A stretch of DNA of 64,000 nucleotides, from assembly GCA_930367215.1 (NCBI GenBank), contig OV884056.1:87059285-87123284 (forward strand), read 5' to 3'. The position numbers and the translations under genes were made by a program. The notes under the pieces were generated by a model. It had not been told where the DNA came from. It saw only the letters and a program-made list of their open reading frames with translations, and ran no database searches. The DNA comes from Pollenia angustigena. Its lineage: Eukaryota > Arthropoda > Insecta > Diptera > Polleniidae. Below are positions 21,985-33,540 of the stretch, in pieces (positions within the stretch are counted from its first letter, which is position 1; each line of letters begins with the position of its first letter).

Positions 21985-22190
21985 GGCCGGGTTTTTGAGA
22001 TGTAAATTAAGTTTAAACTTAGTTTAACGTAGTCTGAAAATCGGATTTTTTCGGCGAAATGTAATTTTTTTATTATTTTATTAAATACCAACGTTTTTAG
22101 CTAATATAAGCTGATCCGTCAAAATTTTGTATACTAACTTGGTAATGACTAGTAATAAACTAGTTTAGGCGAGATCTCAAAAACCCAGCC
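21985..22190. mobile_element. PIF/Harbinger-type MITE with TTA duplication
   Basis: The left end is GGCCGGGTTTTTGAGAT and the right end in reverse complement is GGCTGGGTTTTTGAGAT. TTA immediately precedes and follows (21982-21984, 22191-22193). A subterminal GTTTAAACTTAGTTTAAC motif resembles common insect Harbinger MITEs. 206 bp, non-coding. Confidence 0.78.
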
Positions 22191-22487
22191 TTAAAGTTAA
22201 AAACTGCTATCCTACAAAACTAAAAAAAAAATAAACTTCAGCAATTTTTCCTTATTGCTACAGATATTAAGACTTCGAGTTCGAACAAAACTTTAGACGT
22301 ATGGTTACTGCGAAAATTTTACAATATTCTTAATACCCGAGGAGGAAAAGGAAACTGTGTTTAATTTTCTTTGTAGTTTTCCTGAAATTCGTTACATTAG
22401 GGAGAGATACTTGGGGAGCCCGGTGTTTGGATGATCTATACAGAAATAAAAAACTCATACTAAATTTAAGTTTTCGTTTCATTTGGC

Positions 22488-22660
22488 CCCTATTAGGGTT
22501 CACAACTCCACTCAGTTGAGTTGTAATTTCTTAATTTTTGTATTATGGTTTACAACTTTGCTATATTGCGGTGAACAAAAACATAACAAAAATTACAACT
22601 GATCACAGCCAATTGTCTTAATAACAACTCAACTGAGTTGAGTAGTGAACCCTAATAGGG
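22488..22660. mobile_element. MITE with CCCTATTAGGGTT ends
   Basis: The left end CCCTATTAGGGTTCACAACT and the right end in reverse complement CCCTATTAGGGTTCACTACT continue into an ACTCAGTTGAGTTGT palindromic block. The pairing ends span ~38 bp. Related to the longer element at 5652-6112. 173 bp, non-coding. Confidence 0.78.
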
Positions 22661-24962
22661 ACCTTACTTTAAGTACGAGTCATACTTGAAAATTTAAGTA
22701 CTAAAGTACAATACAAAAGGGAAGGATCACTTTCGAAAACCAATCCCAAAATTTCTCAAAAAAGGTATGTACATATAAAGTTCTTTAATTAAGTAAATAA
22801 AAGCTGGAACTTTTCGTTGGTCGTGCCACTCTATATTCTGTATGCGTGCATACGCGTGTGTTGGTAAAAGTTTGTTGTAGAAACAACAACACTACAAAAG
22901 TAGGTAAGAAACGGTTTGCTTGTTTTGCGTAGAAAAAACAACAATACTAAAAGAAGAAATTAATTTTTATCTCAATTTTACATTTCGAATTACTTTAAGT
23001 ACGGGGCACTTAAATTAACCGTACATGAATCAGGTATTCTTTACTTGATTTAAGGAAATCCGTACTAATACAGATGGATTGATTATTCTTTTCACTGTAT
23101 CTAAGATAGAAATAAGATTGCAATTTTGTTTATTATCAAAACGAATCGGTTGAATTTTGCAGTGACGCCTATTGAGCAACTGCTTTGTTTGATGGACATT
23201 GGCGCTGGGTATCACCAAGGGACAACTGAAGGATCCAGCAGGGATGTCTCTTCGATGTCTGCCCAAGAAACCTTACCTAAATACCCGCAGGATCTATTAA
23301 ATCGACTGGAGATTTATTTTTTTTTTATCCCTTCCCATAGTAAACATACTTTCTTTCGGAAAATTCTTGGGGAAAACTACTACATGCGATATCGATTGAA
23401 ATAACGATACAATTTAAATGTAAATTTCAATCGAATGCCTTAATTTTCCCCCTGGATAGAATAACAAATAACATGATAAATATTGTAAGTAGGTTAAACA
23501 TACAATTGATGACTGTAGGCATATTACATTAAATAAAATGTAACCTTTAATCCCTTTTAAATGTTAAAAAGTTAAATCAAGCAACACCCTTGTCGCTAAC
23601 AGGATTTGAGTATTTTCAAACAAATTATAATATTCAGCAACCGAAAAAAAGGTTAATTGTGGCAAAAACTACATACAAAATATAGATTTTTTAAGCCTTT
23701 TCTTGCAATAGAGCACACACAGATACACCAACAGATACATACACTTGAAAACAAATAGACACAGATACAAACACATACCACATCTGTTAATTGAATTAGC
23801 GAACAAAAGGGAAACCTATGGAAGGCGCAACAACGACAACAATACAAACAGGCAGTAGCACCAGCAGCAGCTACAAAAAAGCCAAAGCTCAATGTCCCCT
23901 AAAAAATTAAACACATACAAATGCATAATTAACACACAGATACGCAAAACACTTATACCTATAAAAAAAATATGATACATTTCCTATTTAAAATAAAAAA
24001 GAAAAACAAACACACACAAATTGGAATCAGGGTAAAGCACTACAAGAGAAATAATAAAGAAACCCAGGCAACAACACACAGCATGAACCGAAATCCAACA
24101 CACTAACAACGAACTGCAAAAAGGCTTTATCAGCTGGAAAAAATTTAAAACAGAATAAGCGAAAAAAACAGAGCCACAAAAAAACATTTTTAACACAAAT
24201 AGGTAGACAAGGCACCCTTACGATGTTGGATGATATACAACAACAACAAAAAACAACTAATTGTATACAACAACATAAAGCAACAAACTAAAATATGTAA
24301 GTCCAACTGGGTAGGGGACAATGTCCGTTTAGTGCAGAGCATTTGAAAGAGGAGACTTCATCGTAGACAATCCAAACGAATATGGAAGAACAACAGCAGC
24401 AGCAAAAAAAAACAGAAATGAGGAACCACCAAACCATATCACTCACTTACTTTTTCAATACACTTACGGACACGAGTATGTGAGTGTGTATGTTGGATAA
24501 CCAATACCCATGATTATGATGATGAGGATGGCAATGATGATAAATACGATGATGATGATGAGGTGGATGTGTATGTACATAAATTAAAGCATATTTTCAT
24601 GAATGACTGACTACTTTTTCCATATTTATCATTTAAAAATAATAGGATTTCCAACTTCTAGTTTAACATTTTAAGATAACAAATGATTCCTGACAGGAAA
24701 CAGGACTTAACAGTCGCCAACGATTGATTTCAAAACTAATAAACTCAAGACCTGCGAAAGTAGACCAAATTGATATATATGTAATAATATACATACATAT
24801 TATGTATGTATATTAACCTGCAGCAGTTGTCTAAATTGGACTTAACAAAGAATAACGACTACTAAAAGAGGTTTTTTTTAAGGCATATAGAGCTCCGATA
24901 AGGATAACTGTAAAACTAGCTGTCATATTAACGAGTGTGTTTGATTTTTTTGTCCTTGTACT
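22661..24962. other. stretch without recognised genes; CA-rich and GAT simple repeats
   Basis: A 92-codon open frame at 23126-23404 has no recognisable domain, and its 3' part resembles an R2 block (TTCAATCGAATGCC, compare 37050). 23700-24060 is rich in ACACA/ACAA, which explains the cysteine- and valine-rich antisense frames. 24504-24560 is a GAT repeat, and 24780-24825 a TACATA palindrome. No exon supported. Confidence 0.5.
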
Positions 24963-25084
24963 TTGACAAATCACCACGCAAAGACTTACACCACCAGAAA
25001 AAAGTTTCCAAAATGTGGAAATTTATTTCCAAAAAGCACTTTGTCAAGTTTAAGGTGCGCTACGGATCTATTTATTACCACATT

Positions 25085-25270
25085 TACTCTTTTGGATAAT
25101 ACTCATCAAAATCGAGCCCATACCGTGCGTACAGAAGAAGTCATCGCCGCTGTAGGCGTGAGTTTGGCAGTGGACTCCAACATATCGATCCCCCGCCATT
25201 CTCAGAATCTCGGCCTCCGCCCGTCCACTTCTTGAAAAATTTGAGGAAAGACCTCGACGAACATCCATAG
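25085..25270 (+). mobile_element. mariner-like transposase, N-terminal fragment
   Basis: A frame reading TVRTEEVIAAVGVSLAVDSN then ISIPRHSQNLGLRPSTS, continued in a shifted frame by LKNLRKDLDEHP, matches the helix-turn-helix region of the DUF4817 mariner-like transposases (R-T-V-R-T-E-E ... S-I-P-R-R-S-Q-Q-L-G-L-S-P-S-T). The rest of the gene is absent. The segment from ~24963 may belong to the same remnant but is less certain. Confidence 0.75.
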
Positions 25271-25494
25271 ATCCAATAATTTCTGGCTTAACGGGTATGT
25301 AAAGAATTAGAATTGTTATTTCTAAAGAAAGCAAAATCCGCAAGGGACACCATTATATGCCAAAAATTTTTTTTTGCGCGGTTTACATGCTGAAGGCCTA
25401 ATTGGCACATAAGTCTTTACATTCGAAACAAATAAGCGGGGCATCCCTCTGCCTGGGTGTAAGAATAGGCGGTGTGCTAAGCGTCTTGAGTAAT

Positions 25495-25629
25495 AAATAT
25501 TTAATCAAGTGAATTAAATGTTTAATAAAGTGAATTAAACGTTTAATTGATACTATTAATTAAATTTTTAATTCAAACTGATTTTATTTTTGATTAATGC
25601 TTTAATTGGTGAAAAAATTGTTTCTGTGT
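25495..25629. mobile_element. partial palindromic MITE (ATTAATCAAAAATAAAATCA ends)
   Basis: The centre GAATTAAACGTTTAATTGAT and the right arm AAACTGATTTTATTTTTGAT (then TAATGCTTT) are present. The right arm is the reverse complement of the left arm of the copy at 46484-46600. The two copies thus supply opposite ends of one palindromic family, whose outer end reads ACACAGAAA. Confidence 0.5.
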
Positions 25630-27829
25630 GTGTGGTTTAAAGATAATAAAAAGTCAGCTTTAAAGGCCGATTTTCTAGCAAAACGGTGAAGTTCGGTCTG
25701 CTGGTAGATCTCCCTAGGTGCAGTTCCTAATTAAAAGAAGCTGCTATACTGTTGCATTGTAGGTTAATTAGCTCCAGCTTCTAAGCAAGTGGCGATCGTA
25801 CTACTTTCTGCCAAATCCAACTGTGTGTGCTGTCTGATGTGACACTCACACATGAAGGCATTGGTATACGCATTAAGATCACCGTTAGAATCGGCCATCA
25901 AGGCAGGTGTCTACTTAAATCAGAAGCACATTTATCTCGCTGTTAGGTAGCAGCTTAAAATTATTTTAATTTAGGTCAAAACAGGCTATTTGTGATTCAG
26001 AATAAAATCAGAAAGAGAAAAGTATCTGTTACAATTCTGATATTAAAGCCGATTACGAATTTATTGTATTGGCCACTTTTATAAGAAATAACTGCTTAAG
26101 TCTAGTTTAATCAAATGCATTTCTGAATGATTACGCGGAAAATCACCTATAACTGCATTCAATTAAACAAAAGAGGCAATATAAAAAAAAATAATTATTT
26201 TATTATTAATTTAAAAGGCGTTTAAAAAAATTTATTGGCAACTCTACACATACACTCATTGCCACCACAAACATGATAAAATACGAAACACAATTATTCA
26301 CAAAAGCAATCGAAATAATGATAATACAACATTTTGTATGATTTAATCCTCTCAAAGAGGATTTCAAAATGTTTTTTTATATTTTAATGATTTGTTGTAG
26401 TATGTAGTATCTATGTATATTAGGGCTATAACCAAATAGTACCACGGAGTGGCCAAGAATGCTTAAGCAATGAAAACACCTGTCTTCCGTCGTTTTGCGA
26501 AGAAAACCTCACACAGGGAAGCAAATTTCTAAAACCTTCCAAGAAATTTGGAACCGCTATGAATTGTAAACCGTAGAAAAATTTTTAAATCTAAAGCAGT
26601 GGATAAATTCCAAAATAGCATTTAAGTGATACGTATAGGACTATGTACAAATATCAGGTGTATATTTTTTAAAATTTCAGTAATATAAAAATGGTTGTTC
26701 TCAAACTTCAACCCGATCCCTGCTTGAACTTTTTTAACAATCCGAAAAAATTATCATATGTTTTATTAATAACTCTTTATGTTCTACACAACTATACTAT
26801 GCCGTTTTTGATATTTGCAAAAAGTGTGAAAAAGTTATATCCCTAATGTATATATTTATTATTTGCTGTGAGCTTTTTTATTTTTCTTACAATTTGCACA
26901 CGTTACCAATAAAAAAAAAACTTTATACAACAAATGAAAGGCTAAAATATTGAAACACTTAAAAAACCCCCCAAAAATCGTGTAAACGCCTCTAAAACAC
27001 AACAACTGCAATAAGAAAAGAGATTGCTACATTTAACACAAAAACAAATTAACACATTCAACAAAAAATTTATAGACTTTCAAGGAGAATAAAAACCAGA
27101 CAGGAAAGTCACCTCTAGAAGAAAAAAACAACAACAAAAATTACAATAACAAAATCATGATAATACACATGCGCAAAAATTAAAAAAATCATGGAGGAAA
27201 TATACTCAGCTGAACTCCTTGTGCAACCCCCCTTGTTCTCTGTTAAATTCAAAGGAAAATCCCCTTTGCTTTCCTAACCTCCCCGATGCAATCATCCTTG
27301 TTTATGCTGAATTCATTTTAATTTATGCCCAATTGCCGGAAAATTATAATACGCCATTTGTATTTATACGTTTAAGAGTGTGTAATTGTATGAGTGCCTG
27401 AGTAAATTTACATTCCCGGTAGTGAGTATCGAAGTTCTTTAGAGACATTTTTTTTTTAGCGATTTCAGGATTATTTACAACTGATGCACAACAATAACAA
27501 AGCATTGAATTAAAATTGAAATACAAGTAAAGTTTTGAAAAATTTAAATTTAAAATACCGAATCAAAAATTATTAAAAATAGCGTAGTAAAAAGTGAAAA
27601 TAAAATTTAAACAAAAATTTTATTTAATACTAAGATTTAACCCGCTACGTCGTTAGCGTCTCTTTTCTGTCGTGCACATATTTTTACGTCAAAAAAACTA
27701 AATTTTTTTTGTTTTAATAATTTTGTGTTTCTAAGTTCAATATTATAGAAATTTCAAAAACGTAGAACACAAACGCAAAAGAAAGAAATTTAATTTCCCA
27801 TATTCATATGTATATCCTTTTGGATACTT
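25630..27829. other. stretch without recognised genes
   Basis: 25680-25960 is less AT-rich than its surroundings and has no long open frame. 26930-27180 is A-rich with CAA repeats. Short open frames at 27219-27401 and 27344-27526 overlap on opposite strands and show no domain. I see no RNA gene. Confidence 0.45.
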
Positions 27830-28673
27830 TTGTCAGTTTCTGTTAAAGGGGAGGCCTATGGGCAAAACATGAGTTTTGGAGAAAAACGATTTTGAATTTA
27901 ACAAGTTAATTTTTTTTCTAGGCAAAGCTCACTTATGACAAAAGTAATGCAGTTAGAAACTGCGGTTTGCTGCATTATAAAGAGCGTATTGTCTATTTTA
28001 AGAATCACCAAAAAAGTAAAAATCAATTTTTTCATCCATAGTTCCCTTTTAACGGGGGCGCGTGGGGGGTGCTTTAAAACCATGTGAGATAAGGCCATGA
28101 TGGCTTTATCTCTCATTCAATAGGGAGATAAAGCCTTTTTTTTTTGTCTTTTGAATGGGAGATAAAGCCATCATGGCCTTAGCTCACATTAGCAATATTA
28201 TAAAATGGCTTTATCTCTCATTTCAGTTCCGGAGAAACTAAAGTTAAGTATTGAAATCTGGCTTCGCATACTAAAGTTTTTCTGCGTCGCGGCCTGCGGC
28301 CGTGCTTAGGGGTTTTTTCCTCCAGTAGGACGCGGCATGTGGCTTCCCTGAATAAAGTTTTCCTGCGTGCGTCACAAGAATAAAAAAATGTTTTTCAATA
28401 ACAACTAAGGATTTTCCATTTTACAGAATGTTTACACCATGCATAACAATTTTCTGAAAAAATACGGCTTTATCTCTCATTTGCGGAAAAAATATGGCTA
28501 TATCTCTTATTTCGGAAAATTTTAAATATGACCTTACCTTTCAATGATTGGGCAATAAGGCCATTATGGCTTTATCTCCCATTCAATTGAGCAATAAAGC
28601 CATCATGGCCTTATCTCACATAATTTTAAAGCACCCCTCCCCCCCCCCCCCCCTTTTAACTGAAACTGACACA
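27830..28673. repeat. complex inverted-repeat element with GGCTTTATCTC palindromes
   Basis: Outer ends TGTCAGTTTCTGTTAAAGGG (left) and, in reverse complement, TGTCAGTTTCAGTTAAAAGG (right) are inverted. A second, longer inverted pair lies inside (28041-28135 against 28545-28655), including GTGCTTTAAAA and GTGAGATAAGGCCATGATGG. The palindromic unit around GGCCATGATGGCTTTATCTC occurs several times (28090, 28150, 28560, 28600), with single GGCTTTATCTCTCATTT motifs between. A C run ends at 28653. Not coding. Confidence 0.6.
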
Positions 28674-28850
28674 CATGTTAATGAATGGATAAAAATGTTT
28701 TGTAACGTGGCTGATTTTAATGAAATTTAATATTTTTCTTATTTCACTCAATATAATTCTCGGTGCCAGTTTTCAATGATCAAGAACTCTTCCTTATAGT
28801 TTTAAACCAAAATGCATGAAGCCATTCCACTGTGCTTTGTAATGAATAAA

Positions 28851-28913
28851 ATCAGAGCATTTGTCGGGAATTGAACCAGCAACCCTCACACTGATAGACT
28901 AGCTTTTTATTAT
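28851..28913 (-). mobile_element. tRNA-like SINE head, minus strand
   Basis: On the minus strand: AGCTAGTCTATCAGTGTGAG then GGTTGCTGGTTCAATTCCCG. This matches the GAGCTAGTCTATCA and GGTTCGATTCCCG parts of the SINEs at 20387 and 40431, with more divergence. The 3' body is not recognised. Confidence 0.6.
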
Positions 28914-30840
28914 CTTTGCCCAAGGCAGATATGGGCATTTCCGTCAAAAGGTCCACCGTTACCGAAAATTTAAAAGTTATAAAAAGCTGATTATTTTACG
29001 ATATTATTATAGAGAATTATTTAGATTTTACTAAATTTATAAATTTACCTATAAATTTGTTCACTTAGATGAACAATCAGACTGCAAAGTTGTGCAAACG
29101 TAATTTCTTATTTGTGAGAATGTTTTATTGTATGTTTTCTTTAATATTATCTTTATATATTATCTAAAGAGGTGATATTTGATAAAAATTACATGGTCTG
29201 TATTCGAAGGAAGAGTTCAAAAAGAAATATGTTATTCGGATTAAATAAAATTTTTATTTTGTTTTAATCATTATTCATTTAAATTATTTTGGAATAAATT
29301 TCAAGTTCGAAATGTCACGTATCGACCCAGATTTTGGCTTAAAAAATATACAGAAGGTTGTTATTAAGATTATTTAATGTTACATTGCTACGTAAAATTC
29401 TGAAAGTAGTTTGACTAAAAAATTGTGCCAGGTTTCGCTGAATAACGCCTTTTTATACATGGCTTCAAAAACTACTTCTATTTATTTCACGTTCGAACCG
29501 CTACTTCTTTTGCCATTATCTTTGACCTAGAATCGCGCCCTCCATAAAATTTAGCATAGATAACAGTGCTTTCTTAGTGCTATAATTTAAGGGTTAAAAG
29601 AACGTAAAAATATTTGTTGTTTAAAATTTTATTGCATTTTTGATGCGTACGACTGTCACGTTCAACACTTTGGATTAACCCATATGTATTAAGAAGTCTT
29701 GTGTTGATTTTAGATTAAATGTCCACAAACACTACTCCCCCTTTCCTTCTCCTCATAACTCACCAATTTTCCTAATACCAACATAATGCAATGCATTAGT
29801 AGGGGGTATCCCCTGAGCGTTAAATCAAAGTAAAAAACTAAAAACAAACATTCAATCAAATAAACTTAACGCAGTGATAATTAATTTTATTAATTACTCC
29901 AATTAAAAGACGTTACTAAGAACTTAATTAAATTTGTTCTTGATTAACTTTTATCAACATTTTAATGCAAACTTTTTTAAATGCAGATACCTTTTTTAAA
30001 TAAAATTAATTTTGATTATTATTTTTAGTTGAGGATCGATCCACTCAAACTCTTCGTAATTTGTTTAACTTTGCCATGCTCAATCTATGTGTAATACACC
30101 CAAAAAGGTACGTGTTTTAACAACTGCAAATAGTACCTTTTTAACATGCATACCTGATTACGTACGTGTGTTGTAGCCTGTTTATAGGTACTGTATGGTA
30201 TATTTCAAATCATTTTAAATTCCAAAAGGGAAGTGAAGTAAAAGGAAAGTTTTACATTCAATAATTGTAGCTTTTCGTGCTCTTTTCGCTTTTTTTTTCT
30301 TTCGCTGTTCGCATGTATTTGTTGCACAATTTATCAGTAACAGGCAACTTAAATGAACTGAATTTTATATACACGAAAGTACTAACACTAAAGCAACAAC
30401 AACAATTATAAGGAGGGAGAATAATTAGGTATGTATGTAAGGCAGTGGTTCCCTACCTAAACATTGAAGCTATTTAAGACTCCTACGAAAAAAATTTAGT
30501 GTGACAAGAGAATATGAGACAAAAGCTGGTGTTTCACATTTAAAATAAAAATGATAAATTGCCTAAAACTGTTAATAATTTATTTTTCTTCAATAAATAA
30601 ATTGTTTGACAATAAAACCAAGCGGTTGTTTTTACAGTTGATAATGTTGCATATTATGCAAACGATTAGTCAGGTCTTTAAGCTTCGTTTGTTTTTTGCT
30701 AATAAAATCGCTAATTTCGTTCGGAAGATTCCAAAGATTCCGGAAGAGTGTGGACATTTATTTTGGGGCAATACATTAGAATCAATAACAAAATTGATTT
30801 TTAATTTTTGGTTAGTTAGGACCGTTTGCATTTTAGGTAA
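28914..30840. other. AT-rich stretch without recognised genes
   Basis: No repeat arms, RNA gene or coding motif recognised. A TTAATTAA-rich segment at 29870-29960 resembles the palindromic MITE centre at 25495, but only weakly. Confidence 0.4.
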
Positions 30841-30844
30841 CTAT

Positions 30845-31115
30845 ATGTCTATATATTTGCTTTTATGCCTTAAACTCACCATATCCACATTTGCGGATAA
30901 TATAGTTATTCTAAGTTCGCATATGAACCCTCAAGTGGCTTTTCGACAGCTTAAGTTAAGGGGAAAATTGGTTGAAACATTGGGGAATTCGAGAAAACGA
31001 GTTTAAAAGTAAATACGCTACGTTTACACTTAGGAGAGAAAATTGTCCACTAAATAATGTTACAACACCCCAGACTGATTTTGCTACATACCTTGGAAAA
31101 AAAAACCAAGAGTGC
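30845..31115 (+). mobile_element. Jockey-clade LINE reverse transcriptase fragment, frameshifted
   Basis: The frame reads LTISTFADNIVILSSHMNPQ, then shifts phase near 30970 and continues KHWGIRENEFKSKYATFTLR, RENCPLNNVTTPQTD and ATYLGK. This is the palm region of non-LTR reverse transcriptases of the Jockey type (F-A-D-D ... W-R-I-K-V-N-E-S-K-S ... T-F-T-L-R-R-x-x-C-P ... Y-L-G). The second aspartate of the catalytic FADD box (codons 30890-30901) is N here, so the enzyme would be inactive even without the frameshift. The upstream 5' part (30551-30840) is open but not recognisable as reverse transcriptase. 3' of YLG the homology is lost. Confidence 0.85.
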
Positions 31116-32335
31116 TTACTTAAAGTTAACAGCATAAAGACTTTTCTGGTTAATTAGTGATGGGTGATTTTTTATAGAGTGACACAAGTTTAAATCATAA
31201 TGAAACAAGGAAATATATTTTTAATATCAATGAAACGGGCTTTATTGGAAAGAAAATTTTGTGAAATTAATGTTTAAATATGACTTCTGCCATGTGGCCG
31301 CGCCACGGCTGGCGTGTAGAAGGCGCAATCTGGAACACCAATTTTCAACAACTTTTCACAGCATTTGCGGCCGTATTTCGCCGATAACTCTTCGAATGTT
31401 AATTTCCAGGTGTTTAATTGTTTGTGGTTTATCGACGTAGACAAGTGACTTAACATAACCGCTAAGAAAATAGTCCAATGGGGTAAAATCACACGATCGT
31501 GGTGGCAAATTAATTGGGCTATTACGTGAAATAAATTTTTTTTTTTTTTTAGTATATTTGAGTAAATCAATTGTAGCGCCAGCTGTGTGGCATGCGGCTC
31601 CGTCCTGTTGGAACCGCATATCAACAAGATTAATCCCACTTAACTGAGGTACGAAAAAAATATCGAATCATGTTCCTATACCGTTCACCATTGACGCAAC
31701 ATTCTGACCATCATCGTTTTTAAAGACATATGGACCAATTGACCCGCCAGCCCAAAAAGTCCACCAAACAGTAATTTTCTGTGGATTTAATGGTATTTCG
31801 ACAAAAGCTTGTGGATTCTCCTCACTCCAAATGCGACAATTCTGCTTATTTACGTTCCCATTCAACCAGAAATGGGCTTAATCGGCAAATAAAACTTTGA
31901 ACGGAAATTCAAAATAAATATCAATTTGTCAGCCCATTCGCCGAATCGGCGCCGCATACGATGCACAGTGGCTGAAAATTTTATTTCATTGGCCAAAAGT
32001 CCAATTTTTGTTTGACACCGATTTGAAAAATTTTAATTTTATTTAATAGTAAACATATTAAAACTAAGGTAGCCAAAAAATTAGGTCAACATATTGGTAA
32101 TTGTGGTTGTGCCATGTTGTTAAACACAACTTTTTTTTAATTCAGAAAAAGTGTTTTTTTTTTAATATTTAATCCGAAAGAAATTATCATTGCACAAAAA
32201 CTATCACCGATAATGACCTGCTTGCTTTTTTGCTAGGTTGGTAGTCTTGTTATCTTTACTTATCTTTAAAAAGGTAATATTTGCAACTGTTGTGTCATTT
32301 ATATTTGAGATGTTAGGACATATTTTCTAAACTAC

Positions 32336-32690
32336 TACTAGAATAGAACTTTTGCGGATCAAAAGGTATTAAGAAGGTGAAACCACTGATAGAAAGGTGA
32401 AAGTGTTTTCTTTAACCCTGTATATACTTTTGTACCCGTTTGGACCCGTCTGTTTAACACTTTTTTAATTTTAATGAAATTACTCCAAAAAAAATTTCAA
32501 AACTATGTACTATATTTTTGTCAAATTTCAACTTTAGTAGAATAGAACTTTTGCGGATCAAAAGGGATTAAGAAGGTGAAACCACTCAAAGAAAGGTGAA
32601 AGTGTTTTCTTTACCCCTGTATATACTTTTGTACCCGTTTGGATCTGTCTGTTTAACACTTTTTTAATTTTAATGAAATTACTCAAAAAA
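32336..32690. repeat. 199-bp tandem direct duplication inside the Transib-type element
   Basis: GAATAGAACTTTTGCGGATC occurs at 32341 and again at 32540. The two units stay alignable through a GTATATACTTTTGTACCCGT block and TTTAACACTTTTTTAA. Only a few differences separate them, so the duplication is much younger than the surrounding coding decay. Non-coding. Confidence 0.9.
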
Positions 32691-33157
32691 ATCATGTGCT
32701 ATTGGCTTAAAAACAAATTTTATGATACAGGGAAAATTGATCGTGATCGAACATAATACAGGAAGTACATATAAAAAATTTTATTATTGTTACACAATCA
32801 GGAAAACGTATAGCTGCCCCGATTCATCCTTATCCGTTACAGTACGTTCACACTAGCGTATTTTATAGTAGAATAAAGAGCTTACCACGCGTTAACGCTA
32901 AACATGTATATTGTGAATCCCACTTTAGGAGGGATTTTTAAATTTTTGTTGGTCTCTTTATTTTATCTGTTTTTATGACTCTAATAATATTCCATGACTC
33001 TATAGCTATGCAATGCGTTGTTAAATTTGTATCAGGGATTTTATAGCATATAAAAAAAATGATTTTAAGTTTTCTAATCCTTTTTATTCTACCTGAATTT
33101 GGTATGAAAAAAAGTATGAAAAGGTTTAAAAGCAAGTGACATTCGGATGCAAACTCA

Positions 33158-33540
33158 GTGGATATAATATATCTGAGCAATAACAACGTGTTTCATAAAA
33201 ACATGGAGAGCTTCAGCAATAAAGAATTGGCCGGAGAGTATTTAAGAAACAAAAACGAGGAAGATGTTAAAAATTACATTCGAAAAAAAGAAAATTTAAA
33301 TTACTATAGCACTGAAATACAATTGGACTTAAAAAAAAAATTTGTCAGTATAGGATTACAGATTATATAGAGAGCACAATACTAGAAAAATTTCACGAAA
33401 TTCCACTAATGAAGATCTATTTAATATATTATTGGCAACGTCAGATCCGTTCATCTCCAGTATTCGAAATCAATGGAAAGTGGAACATCGGGATTAAGAT
33501 GAAGAAGTCAAAAAACTACTAAAGAACAGAAATAACACAG
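33158..33540 (+). pseudogene. frameshifted coding remnant, possibly the C-terminus of a Transib transposase
   Basis: A frame from the GTG at 33158 reads through FSNKELAGEYLRNKNEED and ENLNYYSTEIQLDLKKKF. At an A10 run near 33331-33340 the phase changes. The continuation reads YREHNTRKISRNSTNEDLFN, ILLATSDPFISSIRNQWKVE and, after one TAA, DEEVKKLLKN. Amino-acid composition and the single-stop continuation look like a decayed protein rather than chance. Its position ~570 bp inside the right end fits the 3' end of a transposon gene. I infer a transposase because of the flanking Transib-type ends; I cannot confirm catalytic residues, which would lie in the deleted 5' part. Confidence 0.5.

Noticed and set aside
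23653..24215. Cysteine- and valine-rich minus-strand frames resembling small secreted peptides
   Set aside because: They are the antisense of ACACA/ACAA-rich low-complexity DNA; no signal peptide plus conserved pattern, no second copy.
27830..28673. CRISPR-like array because of recurring palindromic units
   Set aside because: Spacing is irregular, units occur in both orientations and the context is a eukaryotic inverted-repeat element.
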